Shown in pieces: positions 1 through 7,459 of a DNA stretch of 44,162 bases. Position 1 is the stretch's first letter. Each line of letters opens with the position of its first letter. The translations under genes were made by a program, and so were the position numbers. The notes under the pieces are model-generated. The model did not search any database. It saw nothing but the letters and a program-made list of their open reading frames with translations, and was not told the origin of the DNA. The stretch comes from Streptomyces viridiviolaceus (GTDB lineage Bacteria > Actinomycetota > Actinomycetes > Streptomycetales > Streptomycetaceae): NCBI RefSeq assembly GCF_014650995.1, contig NZ_BMWA01000022.1, positions 89,261 to 133,422 of the forward strand, read 5' to 3'.

Positions 1-190
1 CCCGCAGGGGCCGGCGGTGGCTCGCGCCCCTCGGGGGCCCGCATGCGTCGGCGGTGGGCTCACCCTCCCTGGGCGCCCGCAGGGGCCGGCGGTGGCTCGC
101 GCCCCTCGGGGGCCCGCATGCGTCGGCGGTGGGCTCACCCTCCCTGGGCGCCCGCACCCGCGCCGGCGGTGGCTCACGCCCCCTCGGTGG
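1..190. repeat. Compound tandem repeat, 75-bp unit made of two ~37-bp half units
   Basis: Positions 1-75 and 76-150 are identical copies of a 75-bp unit. Each unit splits into two related halves of about 37-38 bp, starting at 11, 48, 86 and 123, each opening with YCGGCGGTGG and ending in CCCGCA. A fifth, diverged half starts near 163 and runs into the last codons and stop of cobT. The halves contain small dyads such as GCCCC-TCG-GGGGC. The array is cut by the window edge, so its full copy number is unknown. It lies just 3' of cobT and may act as a terminator or be a variable-number repeat. Because 75 is a multiple of three, reading frames stay open across it, but I see no sign that it codes for protein. 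Confidence 0.85.
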
Positions 191-1274
191 CCGAGGACTC
201 GTCCGCGGCGTCCGTCTCCTCCGACGCCTTCGGCCGCTCCGGCAGCTCCGCCGCCAGCGCCGCCGCGGCCTGCACCAGCGGGAGCGCCAGCAGGCCACCC
301 GCCCCCTCGCCCACGGTCACACCCTGGGTCAGGAGCGGCTCCAGCGCCATCCGGTCCAGGGCCTTGGCCTGGCCCGGCTCCCCGCTGTCGTGCGCGGCCA
401 GCCACCAGTCCGGCGCCCGGAACGCGACCCGCTGGCCCACCAGCGCACACGCGGCCGCCACGACCCCGTCCAGGATCACCGGCATCTTGCGCACCGCGCT
501 CTGCAGCAGGAAGCCCGTCATCGCGGTCAGGTCGGCGCCGCCCACCGTCGCCAGCAGCTGCAGCTGGTCCCCGAGCACCGGCCGGGCACGGCGCAGCGCG
601 TCACGGATCGCCGCGCACTTGCGCATCCACGCCAGGTCGTCGATGGCGAGCCCGCCCCGCCCGGTGACGACGGACGCGTCCGTTCCGCACAGGGCCGCGA
701 CCAGCACGCCCGCCGCCGTGGTCCCGCCCACGCTGATGTCGCCGAGCACCACCAGATCCGTGCCGGAGTCGGCCTCCTCGTCGGCCACCGCGACCCCGGC
801 CCGGAAGGCGGCCTCCGCCTCCTCCAGGCTCAGCGCGTCCTCCATGTCGATGCGCCCGCCGCCGCGCCGCACCCGGTGCCGTACGACCTCGTCCGGCAGT
901 GTCTCCGGGTCGCAGTCCAGCGCCATGTCGACGACCCGCACGGGCACGCCGAGACGCCGGGCGAGGACGGACACGGGCCGGCCGCCCTCCAGCACCTCGC
1001 GCACCAACTGCCCGGCACCGCCCGCGGGCCGCGCCGAGACCCCCAGTTCGGCGACCTTGTGGTCACCGGCGAAGAGCACCACCCGCGGCCGTTCGACCGG
1101 CCGTACCGGAACCGCCGACTGCGCCGCGGCCAGCCACTCACCCAGGTCGTCCAGGCGGCCCAGCGATCCTGGCGGCACGACCTGACGCTCCCGGCGTGCC
1201 TCGGCGTCGCGGCGCACCCCGCCGTCGGGGCGCTCGATCAGATCGGTGAAGTCGTCGAGATTCAGCGAGCTCAT
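174..1274 (-). CDS. cobT: Nicotinate-nucleotide--dimethylbenzimidazole phosphoribosyltransferase CobT
   Basis: This 366-aa protein makes alpha-ribazole phosphate from nicotinate mononucleotide and 5,6-dimethylbenzimidazole, building the lower ligand arm of cobalamin in the cytoplasm. Seen in the sequence: the N-terminal PPGSLGRLDDLGEW motif, a central VVLGDISVGGTTAAGVL segment, and the C-terminal GEGAGGLLALPLVQAA signature, whose Glu (about residue 323) aligns with the catalytic Glu of characterised CobT. The length is normal for the family (about 350). I chose the ATG at 1274, giving MSSLNLDDF; upstream extensions read through the divergent methyltransferase gene. The last codons lie in the tandem repeat at the left edge. 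The acidic, Ala-rich tail of about 20 residues is not conserved in the family. The bifunctional CobU gene lies nearby on the same strand, separated by an oppositely oriented methyltransferase. Confidence 0.93.
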   Translation of the reverse strand: MSSLNLDDFTDLIERPDGGVRRDAEARRERQVVPPGSLGRLDDLGEWLAAAQSAVPVRPVERPRVVLFAGDHKVAELGVSARPAGGAGQLVREVLEGGRPVSVLARRLGVPVRVVDMALDCDPETLPDEVVRHRVRRGGGRIDMEDALSLEEAEAAFRAGVAVADEEADSGTDLVVLGDISVGGTTAAGVLVAALCGTDASVVTGRGGLAIDDLAWMRKCAAIRDALRRARPVLGDQLQLLATVGGADLTAMTGFLLQSAVRKMPVILDGVVAAACALVGQRVAFRAPDWWLAAHDSGEPGQAKALDRMALEPLLTQGVTVGEGAGGLLALPLVQAAAALAAELPERPKASEETDAADESSATEGA

Positions 1275-1390
1275 TCGCCGAACAGTACCGGCCCCGGTCG
1301 AACAGGACGCCGGGCACTTCCGCACCGCGCCCGAGCGGCGTCGTTGCACCCAAGATCGGGATCCCATACGTTCCGTTTTGCAGCGGATTG

Positions 1391-1414
1391 TCGTACGTCC
1401 CCTCGTACGTCCCC
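1391..1414. repeat. Tandem 12-bp direct repeat in the cobT/methyltransferase divergent promoter region
   Basis: TCGTACGTCCCC occurs twice head to tail (1391-1402 and 1403-1414). It lies in the 161-bp gap between divergent cobT and the methyltransferase gene, 22 bp before the chosen ATG of the latter. It could be a tandem operator; no regulator is known to me for this sequence. Confidence 0.6.
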
Positions 1415-1435
1415 TTCTCGCGCCGGGAGCCGCCC

Positions 1436-2173
1436 ATGCCCGCATCGCCCGTACCGTCCGTGCCGCCCCTGCCCCGTCACGAGCCGCGCCGCGAGGACTG
1501 CCCCTGGTGCGGCTCGCAACGGCTGCGCACCCGTCGGCGCGGGGGCCCGCCGCAGTACGCGCCGCCCCGCCCCGCCCTCGACGAGTGCCGGGACTGCCGC
1601 CACACCTTCCACAACCCCCGGTCCGCGGCCGGAACGGAGCCGTGGGGCCCGTCCGTCCGGGCGCGGGTCCGCCTCGGCCACCGCTCGGCCGCCCGCGCGC
1701 TGCACCAGCGGTGCCCCGAGCCGGAGAGCTGGCTGGACGTGGGCACCGGCGACGCCGACTTCCCCCGCACGGCGCGGTCGCTCTTCCCGTACACATCCTT
1801 CGACGGTCTCGACCCCACCCACCGCGTGCTGCGGGCCCGCGCGGCCGAGCGGGTCGAGGAGGCCTACGTCGGCCGGCTGACGGACCCGCACATCGCGGCC
1901 CGCCTGCGCGCCCGCTACGACGTCGTCAGCATGTTCCAGCACCTGGAGCGCGTCCCGGACCCCCGCGCCGAACTGCGCGCCGCCCTCCACGTACTGCGCC
2001 CCGGCGGCCATCTGCTCGTCGACGTCGCCGACCCGCGCCGCCTGTTCACCCTCCTGCCCGGCGCACCGCGTCCGGCCGGCCTGCGCGCCGAACTGGAGGC
2101 CCGGGGCTGCACGGTCCTCACCGGCGCCAGGGCGCGCCGCGTCGTCGCGCGCAAGGAGCTGTCAGCCCCGTAG
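1436..2173 (+). CDS. Class I SAM-dependent methyltransferase with N-terminal zinc ribbon
   Basis: The protein is 245 aa. Near the N-terminus CPWCG and, about 35 residues later, CRDCRHTFHNP form a probable four-cysteine zinc ribbon. It is followed by a class I methyltransferase fold with the SAM-binding motif WLDVGTGDADFPRTA and the later motif FDGLDPTHRVLRARAAE. The segment LERVPDPRAELRAALHVLRPGGHLLVDV matches the usual motif-IV/V region. This architecture is seen in small-molecule C- and O-methyltransferases; the substrate cannot be read from sequence. The ATG at 1436 is preferred because GGGAG lies 6 bases upstream; an in-frame start at 1388 would add 16 residues without a ribosome binding site. 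It lies between cobT and the CobU gene but on the other strand, so a role in corrinoid metabolism is possible but unproven. Its stop overlaps the convergent CobU gene by 12 bases. Confidence 0.85.
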   Translation: MPASPVPSVPPLPRHEPRREDCPWCGSQRLRTRRRGGPPQYAPPRPALDECRDCRHTFHNPRSAAGTEPWGPSVRARVRLGHRSAARALHQRCPEPESWLDVGTGDADFPRTARSLFPYTSFDGLDPTHRVLRARAAERVEEAYVGRLTDPHIAARLRARYDVVSMFQHLERVPDPRAELRAALHVLRPGGHLLVDVADPRRLFTLLPGAPRPAGLRAELEARGCTVLTGARARRVVARKELSAP

Positions 2174-3361
2174 CACCAGGGCCTGCCCGGCCACCACCAG
2201 CAGCACCTGCTCGCACTCGCCGGCGAACGCCGTGTTCAGCCGGCCGAGTTCGTCCCGGTACCGGCGGCCCGACGCCGTGGCCGGCACGATCCCCGACCCC
2301 ACCTCGTTCGACACGGCGACGAGGGTGCGACGGGTGTGCCGCACCGCCTCCGTCAGTTCCCGCACCCGCTCCGCGAGGGCCCGCTCCCCGCCGTCGGCCC
2401 ACTCCGCGTCGTCCCACGCCCCGACGGCGTCCATCGCGTCCGTCAGCCACAGCGACAGACAGTCCACGAGCAGCGGCGGTCCGTCCTCCTCCAGCAACGG
2501 CACCAGGTCGCACGTCTCCACGGTGCGCCACGACCCCGGCCGCCGCTCCCGGTGGGCCGAGACCCGCGCCGCCCACTCGCTGTCGCCGCCCCGGGTTCCG
2601 CCCGTCGCCACGTACAGCACGTCGGGGAAGGACTCCAGCCGCCGTTCCGCCTCCACCGACTTCCCCGACCGCGCCCCGCCCAGCACCAGCGTCCGCCGCG
2701 GCACGTCGGGTACGTCCTCGTAGGCGCCCACCACGAGCGTCGCCCCGTCCGGCACCGCCCGGGCCCCCGCCGCGGCCAGCCGCCGCGCCAGCTCCGGCCC
2801 CGGCGGCACGTCGTGGTCCAGATGGACGGCGACCACGTCGGTCGTCGGCCCCGCCGCACCCACGGCCCGCAGCCTCGCCAGCGCGTCCGGCCGGCCGACG
2901 ACGTCCGCGAGGACCATGTCGTAGGGCTCGGCCGGCTCCTCCAGCCCCGCCGGCGCGGCGCCCGGCGGCAGATACAGCAGCCGCTGCCCGTCCGGGCCCG
3001 TCACCGCGTACCCGGTGCCCGGCGAGTCCATCGCCACCGCGCGCACCCGGTGCCCGGTCAGCAGGGCCAGTTCCCGCCCGTCCGGCACCCGGCCCGGCTG
3101 CGGCAGCCCGGCCGGCACCTCCACCGCCGGTCCGTCGTGCGGGTGGGAGAGCAGCACCTGCCGTACCCCGCCCAGGGAGTGCCCGGCCCGTGCGGCCGCG
3201 AACGCGGCGCCGGGCGTCAGGTCGAGCAGCAGCGCCCCGTCCACCAGCAGCGCGGTCGCCGCGCGCGCGTTCTCGCCCTGCGCGGCGGCACAGGCCGCGC
3301 AGGGACAGTCGGGGCGGGGGAGTCCCGCGGGGGCACCGGTACCGAGCAGAGTGACGTCCAC
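2162..3361 (-). CDS. cobU: Bifunctional CobU (adenosylcobinamide kinase/guanylyltransferase) fused to an N-terminal MBL-like domain
   Basis: This 399-aa protein has two parts. Residues 1 to about 215 resemble a metallo-beta-lactamase fold of the PhnP-like type: VTLLGTGAPAGLPRPDCPC at the start, SHPHDGP where an HxHxDH metal motif is expected, and a later VAVHLDHDVPPG. The second metal-site His appears to be missing, so the domain may be inactive. Residues from about 225 form a complete CobU: P-loop GGARSGKS, then VSAHRERRP whose His (about residue 268) matches the guanylylated His, then LLVDCLSLWLTD and the C-terminal SNEVGSGIVP motif. CobU phosphorylates adenosylcobinamide and converts it to the GDP form for lower-ligand attachment, so it works in the same pathway as cobT. 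The start is the GTG at 3361 (VDVTLLGTG); no strong ribosome binding site is visible, so the start is less certain than the function. Confidence 0.9.
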   Translation of the reverse strand: MDVTLLGTGAPAGLPRPDCPCAACAAAQGENARAATALLVDGALLLDLTPGAAFAAARAGHSLGGVRQVLLSHPHDGPAVEVPAGLPQPGRVPDGRELALLTGHRVRAVAMDSPGTGYAVTGPDGQRLLYLPPGAAPAGLEEPAEPYDMVLADVVGRPDALARLRAVGAAGPTTDVVAVHLDHDVPPGPELARRLAAAGARAVPDGATLVVGAYEDVPDVPRRTLVLGGARSGKSVEAERRLESFPDVLYVATGGTRGGDSEWAARVSAHRERRPGSWRTVETCDLVPLLEEDGPPLLVDCLSLWLTDAMDAVGAWDDAEWADGGERALAERVRELTEAVRHTRRTLVAVSNEVGSGIVPATASGRRYRDELGRLNTAFAGECEQVLLVVAGQALVLRG

Positions 3362-3543
3362 GCACCGATTTTCGCCGGTCACCCCGCGACCTGCGCGTCC
3401 GAGACCCCCTGAGGAGCGCCGACCGCCCCCGGCGTTCTGCGGCGGCCTTCTACGGCGCGCCCGGCGAAGCGCATAGGCTGCGACCGGGAGCCGGACCAAG
3501 ATCCGGCTTCCGCACTGCATGTGCTCACATCTTGGAGGCGTAC

Positions 3544-3756
3544 ATGGCGGCATGGACGTGGCGGTTCGAGACGGCCGGCGGGGCGGAGGTCCAGCCCGCG
3601 GTCCAGCCGGAGGAGTTCACCACGCAAGGGGACGCCGAGTCCTGGATCGGGGAGCACTGGAAGGCCCTCCAGGAGGGCGGCGCGGACCAGGTGCGGCTGT
3701 TCGAGGACTCCACCGAGATCTACGGGCCGATGAGCCTGCACGCCGAGGAGGCCTGA
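3544..3756 (+). CDS. Conserved small hypothetical protein
   Basis: A 70-aa acidic protein, beginning MAAWTWRFETAGGAEVQP, with no signal peptide, membrane segment or metal motif. I chose ATG 3544 because GGAGG sits 5 bases upstream; an upstream TTG at 3532 would place that site inside the gene. The body (QPEEFTTQGDAESWIGEHWK, then LFEDSTEIYGPMSL) looks like a compact alpha/beta fold. I recognise the type as a small protein common in Streptomyces but know no function. It is transcribed alone between two minus-strand genes and is followed by a strong hairpin shared with the convergent protease gene. Confidence 0.75.
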   Translation: MAAWTWRFETAGGAEVQPAVQPEEFTTQGDAESWIGEHWKALQEGGADQVRLFEDSTEIYGPMSLHAEEA

Positions 3757-3773
3757 CCGGCCGACGGGGCGGC

Positions 3774-3798
3774 GGGGCGGTCGCGGCCGGACCGCCCC
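3774..3798. terminator. Bidirectional hairpin terminator
   Basis: GGGGCGGTC (3774-3782) pairs perfectly with GACCGCCCC (3790-3798) across a 7-base loop, in the 47-bp gap between two convergent genes. There is no T-tract, as is usual in Streptomyces. Confidence 0.6.
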
Positions 3799-3803
3799 CC
3801 GCC

Positions 3804-4910
3804 TCACTGCTCGCCGAGCGTCACCTCGACCGTCCGGTCACTTCCGTCCCGGCTGAACGTCACCTTCGTCCGCTCGCCGGGCTGCATCGACGCCAGCGCC
3901 TCGGCGAGCGACGTGATCGTGGTGATGTCCGTGTCCCCCAGCCGGGTGATGACGTCCCCGCTCCTGATGCCCGCCTTGTCGGCGGCCCCACCGCCGCTCA
4001 CCTCCACGACGGCCACGCCGATCGCCCGGTAGCCGGTGTCGAGGACCGTACGGCCGCTGATGCCCAGCGCCGCCCTCCCCGAGTCGGTGACCTTGCCGTC
4101 CTTCACGATCTGGTCGGCGATCGTCCGCACCGTCGAGGCGGGGATCGCGAACCCGATGCCGGGTGCCTGACTGTCGCCGATGTTGGGGTCGGTCGCGGCG
4201 AGCGTCGGGATGCCGACGACCTTCCCGTCGAGGTCCACCAGGGCGCCGCCGCTGTTGCCGGGGTTGACGGCCGCCGACGTCTGCACCATGTTCCCGATCG
4301 TCGCGCCCGTGCCGCCGCCGCTGGGACGCTCGGTGACGGTCCGTCCGGTCGCCGACACGATGCCCTGCGTCACGCTCGACGACAGGCCGAGCGGCGAGCC
4401 CATCGCCAGGACGATCTGCCCGACCTCGATCTTCTCGGAGTCCCCGAAGGCAGCCGGCTTCAGCCCGTCCGGCGCCTTGTCGAGCCTGACGACGGCGAGG
4501 TCCTGCTCGGGGTAGGACAGGACCAGGGTGGCGGCGAGGGGGTCCTCGCTGTGGGCGGTCGTCACCGTGAAGGTCTTGTCGTCCCCCACGACGTGCGCGT
4601 TGGTGACGACGTGGCCCTTGTCGTCGTACACGACCCCCGAACCCTGCTCCTCACGGGACTGGACCTGTACGACCGACGGCAGTACGTTCCTGATCACCCG
4701 CTGGTAGTCGTCCTGCAGGTCCTTGGCCACCGGCACGGCGGCCCGCGTGGTGGCGCGCTCCTGCTCGTCGCGGGTGTCGGAGTCGGAGTCGGACCCCGTG
4801 CAGCCGGCCGCGAGGAACAGGGCGCAGGCCAGCGCGGCGGCAGGGGCGAGGAGCCGTGGCACACGGATGCGGCATATGTCCATGCCTCCGAGTCTCGCCG
4901 CGGAGCGCAC
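3804..4910 (-). CDS. HtrA/DegP-like serine protease lipoprotein with PDZ domain
   Basis: A trypsin-fold protease anchored outside the membrane, probably for protein quality control or signalling. Counting from the internal ATG at 4883, residues 1-28 are a lipoprotein signal ending LFLAAGC (Cys28). The catalytic triad is His97 (VVTNAHVV), Asp128 (EQDLAVVRL) and Ser211 (NPGNSGGAL). A PDZ domain covers roughly residues 265-355 (GVAVVEVSGGGAADKAGIRSG). The family is 330-400 aa, so the gene is complete. The start is ambiguous: the GTG at 4910 adds nine residues but has no clear ribosome binding site, while the ATG at 4883 has GGAGG only one base upstream. The linker after the lipidated Cys is Asp/Ser-rich. 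The upstream neighbour, on the same strand, is a methyltransferase ending 30 bases before the GTG start. Confidence 0.9.
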   Translation of the reverse strand: MRSAARLGGMDICRIRVPRLLAPAAALACALFLAAGCTGSDSDSDTRDEQERATTRAAVPVAKDLQDDYQRVIRNVLPSVVQVQSREEQGSGVVYDDKGHVVTNAHVVGDDKTFTVTTAHSEDPLAATLVLSYPEQDLAVVRLDKAPDGLKPAAFGDSEKIEVGQIVLAMGSPLGLSSSVTQGIVSATGRTVTERPSGGGTGATIGNMVQTSAAVNPGNSGGALVDLDGKVVGIPTLAATDPNIGDSQAPGIGFAIPASTVRTIADQIVKDGKVTDSGRAALGISGRTVLDTGYRAIGVAVVEVSGGGAADKAGIRSGDVITRLGDTDITTITSLAEALASMQPGERTKVTFSRDGSDRTVEVTLGEQ

Positions 4911-4940
4911 ACACGGCTTGCGGTGAGCACCCGAACGGGC

Positions 4941-5729
4941 TCAGCCGCGCACCCCGCACAGGTGGAGCAGGGCCGCGACGCCCCGGTACGGGTCGGTCCG
5001 CCCGGCCCGCTCCTCCACCGCCAGCAGCGTCTCGACGTCGTCCGGGACCGCGGCCCCGTCGACCGCCGTGTCCGTGAAGACCCGGACGCCGTACCAGGTG
5101 TGCAGCGGGGCGCCGATGCTCGCGAGCTTGGCCGTCATCGCCGCCAGCCGGTCCGCGCGGACGTCGAGCCCGAGGCGGTTGCGGTAGGCCGTGGTGTCGA
5201 AGGCGGCCAGGGCCCCGGCCCACTCGCCGTACAGGCCCGGCCGCATGGCGAGCGCGTCGCCGTTGCGCACGAGCAGCGACAGCAGTCCGCCCGGGGCGAG
5301 CATCCGGGCCAGCCCGGCCAGCAGCGGATCGGGCTCCTCCACGTACATGAGCACACCGTGGCACAGCACGACGTCGAAGCTGCCCGGCAGGAAGTGCACG
5401 CCGGTGTCCCGGCCGTCGCCCTCGATGATCCGCATCCGCTCCCGGATGCCCTCCGGCTGGCCGGCGAGGGCCTGCCGGGCCGTGGCGATCATCGTGGCGT
5501 CCTGCTCCAGACCGGTCACCTGGTGCCCGGCCCGGGCCAGGCGCAGCGACTGCGTGCCCTGCCCCATGCCGACGTCGAGCACCCGCAGCCGCTGACCGAC
5601 CGGGAACCGGCCGGCTATCTGCTCGTCCAGCTGCCGGGCCACGAGCTCCTGCCGTACGACGTCCCGCAGACCACCCAGCCCACTCAGCCAGGCGTCCGCC
5701 GCGCCCCCGGTGAACGGTGTGGTGCTCAG
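4941..5729 (-). CDS. SAM-dependent methyltransferase, SmtA/CmoM-like, probable CTG start
   Basis: The protein is 262 aa. The class I SAM motif is VLDVGMGQGTQSLRLARAG, followed by FDVVLCHGVLMYVEEPDPLL and then GGLLSLLVRNGDALAMRPGL. This order and wording resemble SmtA/CmoM enzymes, which methylate carboxymethoxyuridine in tRNA, but the substrate here is only inferred. The start is unusual. The only sensible site is a CTG at 5729 that overlaps the TGA of the upstream DUF3043 gene (CTGA), with GGGAG about 6 bases before it. No in-frame ATG or GTG lies between it and the interior of the upstream gene, and the next one downstream would remove about 25 residues. Translation is therefore probably coupled to the upstream gene. 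Confidence 0.85.
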   Translation of the reverse strand: MSTTPFTGGAADAWLSGLGGLRDVVRQELVARQLDEQIAGRFPVGQRLRVLDVGMGQGTQSLRLARAGHQVTGLEQDATMIATARQALAGQPEGIRERMRIIEGDGRDTGVHFLPGSFDVVLCHGVLMYVEEPDPLLAGLARMLAPGGLLSLLVRNGDALAMRPGLYGEWAGALAAFDTTAYRNRLGLDVRADRLAAMTAKLASIGAPLHTWYGVRVFTDTAVDGAAVPDDVETLLAVEERAGRTDPYRGVAALLHLCGVRG

Positions 5730-6325
5730 GGCCGCTCCCCGCGCTTGACCTGCGGCTTGGGCAGCCGGAGCCGGCGCATCTGCAGCGAGCGCATCAGCGC
5801 GTAGGCCACCGCGCCCCGCTTGTTGTCGTCGGGGAAGCGCTCGGCGAGGCGCTTCTTCAGCCGGAAGCCGGTGACGATCGAGTCGAGCACGATCAGGACG
5901 ATCACGACCAGCCACAGCAGCAGCGCGACGTTCTGCAGCGAGGCCACCCGCACCATGCTCAGCACGAGGATGATCACGGCCATCGGCAGGAAGTACTCCG
6001 CGATGTTGAACCGCGAGTCGATGAAGTCGCGCGCGAACCTGCGGACCGGACCCTTGTCACGGGCCGGCAGGTACCGCTCGTCGCCGCTGGCCAGCGCCTG
6101 ACGCTGCCGCTCCAGCGCCGTCCGGCGCTCCTCGCGCTGACGCTTGGCGGCCTCCTTGCGCGTCATGGGCGTGTTGGCGACGCTGCGGCGCTGGGACTGG
6201 GCCTCACTGCGCTTGGGCGTGGGCCGGCCCTTGGGGGCCTGCGGGTCGCGGGGCTGCTTGGAGTCGGTCAGCGGCGCCTTGTCGGCGGCTGCGGCCTTCT
6301 CTTCCTTGGCACGGCTACGGAACAC
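5726..6325 (-). CDS. DUF3043 domain membrane protein
   Basis: A 199-aa protein of the actinobacterial DUF3043 family, function unknown. The N-terminal 100 residues are hydrophilic and very basic (RPTPKRSEAQSQRRSV and MTRKEAAKRQREERRTALER), probably cytoplasmic and in part helical. Two membrane helices follow at about residues 112-130 (FLPMAVIILVLSMVRVA) and 133-152 (NVALLLWLVVIVLIVLDSI), and then a basic cytoplasmic tail. I prefer the GTG at 6325 (VFRSRAKEEK); a TTG at 6334 would add three residues. Neither has a convincing ribosome binding site. The stop overlaps the following methyltransferase start by 4 bases, so the two genes form a unit. It is divergent from pspA. Confidence 0.88.
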   Translation of the reverse strand: MFRSRAKEEKAAAADKAPLTDSKQPRDPQAPKGRPTPKRSEAQSQRRSVANTPMTRKEAAKRQREERRTALERQRQALASGDERYLPARDKGPVRRFARDFIDSRFNIAEYFLPMAVIILVLSMVRVASLQNVALLLWLVVIVLIVLDSIVTGFRLKKRLAERFPDDNKRGAVAYALMRSLQMRRLRLPKPQVKRGERP

Positions 6326-6622
6326 AAAACCCAAGGGTACGGGGTAGGGGGGTGTGGACCCCAGCCCGGTGGGGAACGATCCGGCAACACCGGTCGTCTG
6401 TAAGTGGACAGAGGGGACGTTGTGTACGGCTCCGGGTGTCGGCCCCGCAAGGCGACCCCGGGGAGCACCTACTCCCTACGCCGGATCAGGAACGTGCGCA
6501 GTCGTCCTTGGGGATGAGCGCATCCGTCCCCGAACAGTGCGGTAATGGATGCAGGGCCCGTACTGTGGGTTCTGTTGCAGTCGCTGGAGCTGGAGTCGGT
6601 CAGAAGGGGGCGCGCGAAGCCC
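6326..6622. promoter_or_regulatory. Divergent promoter region upstream of pspA
   Basis: This 297-bp gap separates two divergent genes. A TACTGT at 6561-6566 is a possible -10 box for pspA, with a poor -35 (TGCGGT, 6538-6543) 17 bases before it. ACAGT (6534-6538) and ACTGT (6562-6566) form a spaced inverted repeat around this promoter. Another loose dyad, TTGGGGA with TCCCCGAA, covers about 6509-6534. The binding protein is unknown; the regulator encoded four genes downstream is a natural candidate. Confidence 0.35.
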
Positions 6623-7420
6623 ATGAGCGGTGTCATGAAGCGTATGGGGATGATCTTCCGCGCGAAGGCCAACAAGGCCCTTGACCGGGCCGAGGACCCG
6701 CGCGAGACCCTCGATTACTCGTACCAGAAGCAGCTGGAGCTGCTGCAGAAGGTGCGCCGCGGTGTCGCCGACGTGGCGACCAGCCGCAAGCGCCTGGAGC
6801 TCCAGCTGAACCAGCTCCAGTCCCAGTCGTCCAAGCTGGAGGACCAGGGCCGCAAGGCGCTCGCGCTGGGCCGCGAGGACCTGGCCCGCGAGGCGCTCTC
6901 CCGCCGCGCCGCGCTCCAGCAGCAGGTGACCGACCTGGAGACCCAGCACGCCACGCTCCAGGGCGAGGAGGAGAAGCTCACCCTCGCTGCCCAGCGCCTG
7001 CAGGCAAAGGTGGACGCCTTCCGCACGAAGAAGGAGACCATCAAGGCCACGTACACCGCGGCCCAGGCGCAGACCCGGATCGGGGAGGCCTTCTCCGGTA
7101 TCTCCGAGGAGATGGGCGACGTCGGCCTCGCCATCCAGCGGGCCGAGGACAAGACCGCGCAGCTGCAGGCCCGGGCCGGCGCCATCGACGAACTGCTCGC
7201 CTCCGGCGCGCTGGACGACCCCTCCGGCATGCACAAGGACGACATCCAGGCCGAGCTGGACCGGCTCTCCGGTGGTACGGATGTGGAGCTGGAACTGCAG
7301 CGCATGAAGGCCGAACTGGCCGGCGGAAGCACGGGTGGCCGGCAGGCCATCGAGGGCGGCGACGGCCGGGCGCAGTCCCAGCAGCAGCCGCAGGACACCC
7401 CGCGCTTCGACAAGCAGTAG
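6623..7420 (+). CDS. pspA: PspA/IM30 family phage-shock protein
   Basis: A 265-aa peripheral membrane protein that assembles on stressed membranes and helps keep them intact. It begins MSGVMKRMGMIFRAKANKAL and is almost wholly coiled-coil: the segments around residues 35-75 and 80-150 are rich in Gln, Leu, Glu and Lys (SYQKQLELLQKVRRGV, TDLETQHATLQGEEEKLTLA). It ends in a disordered Gly/Gln-rich tail that is longer than in E. coli PspA (222 aa). I chose ATG 6623; an alternative ATG at 6635 (MKRMGMIF) would also fit. AAGGGGG lies 12 bases upstream of 6623. The next gene encodes PspAA, and a sensor kinase and regulator follow. This suggests a dedicated envelope-stress module rather than the enterobacterial pspABC operon. 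Confidence 0.93.
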   Translation: MSGVMKRMGMIFRAKANKALDRAEDPRETLDYSYQKQLELLQKVRRGVADVATSRKRLELQLNQLQSQSSKLEDQGRKALALGREDLAREALSRRAALQQQVTDLETQHATLQGEEEKLTLAAQRLQAKVDAFRTKKETIKATYTAAQAQTRIGEAFSGISEEMGDVGLAIQRAEDKTAQLQARAGAIDELLASGALDDPSGMHKDDIQAELDRLSGGTDVELELQRMKAELAGGSTGGRQAIEGGDGRAQSQQQPQDTPRFDKQ

Positions 7421-7459
7421 TCACCGACGGCAGCCGGGCCCATCGCCGAGGAGGGCGAC

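Noticed and set aside
1..190. A CRISPR array at the left edge.
   Set aside because: There are no unique spacers; both half units are repeats, and copies are contiguous.
17..667. Open frames through the left-edge repeat that might encode a repeat protein.
   Set aside because: They stay open only because the unit is 75 bp, and they run on through antisense cobT; no start site or plausible protein.
1275..1435. A cobalamin riboswitch upstream of cobT.
   Set aside because: The gap is too short and lacks a B12-box-like core.
3519..5804. A 761-aa plus-strand open frame across the small hypothetical, protease and methyltransferase genes.
   Set aside because: It is a shadow of the minus-strand genes; the translated text has no family motif, and the real genes are strongly supported.
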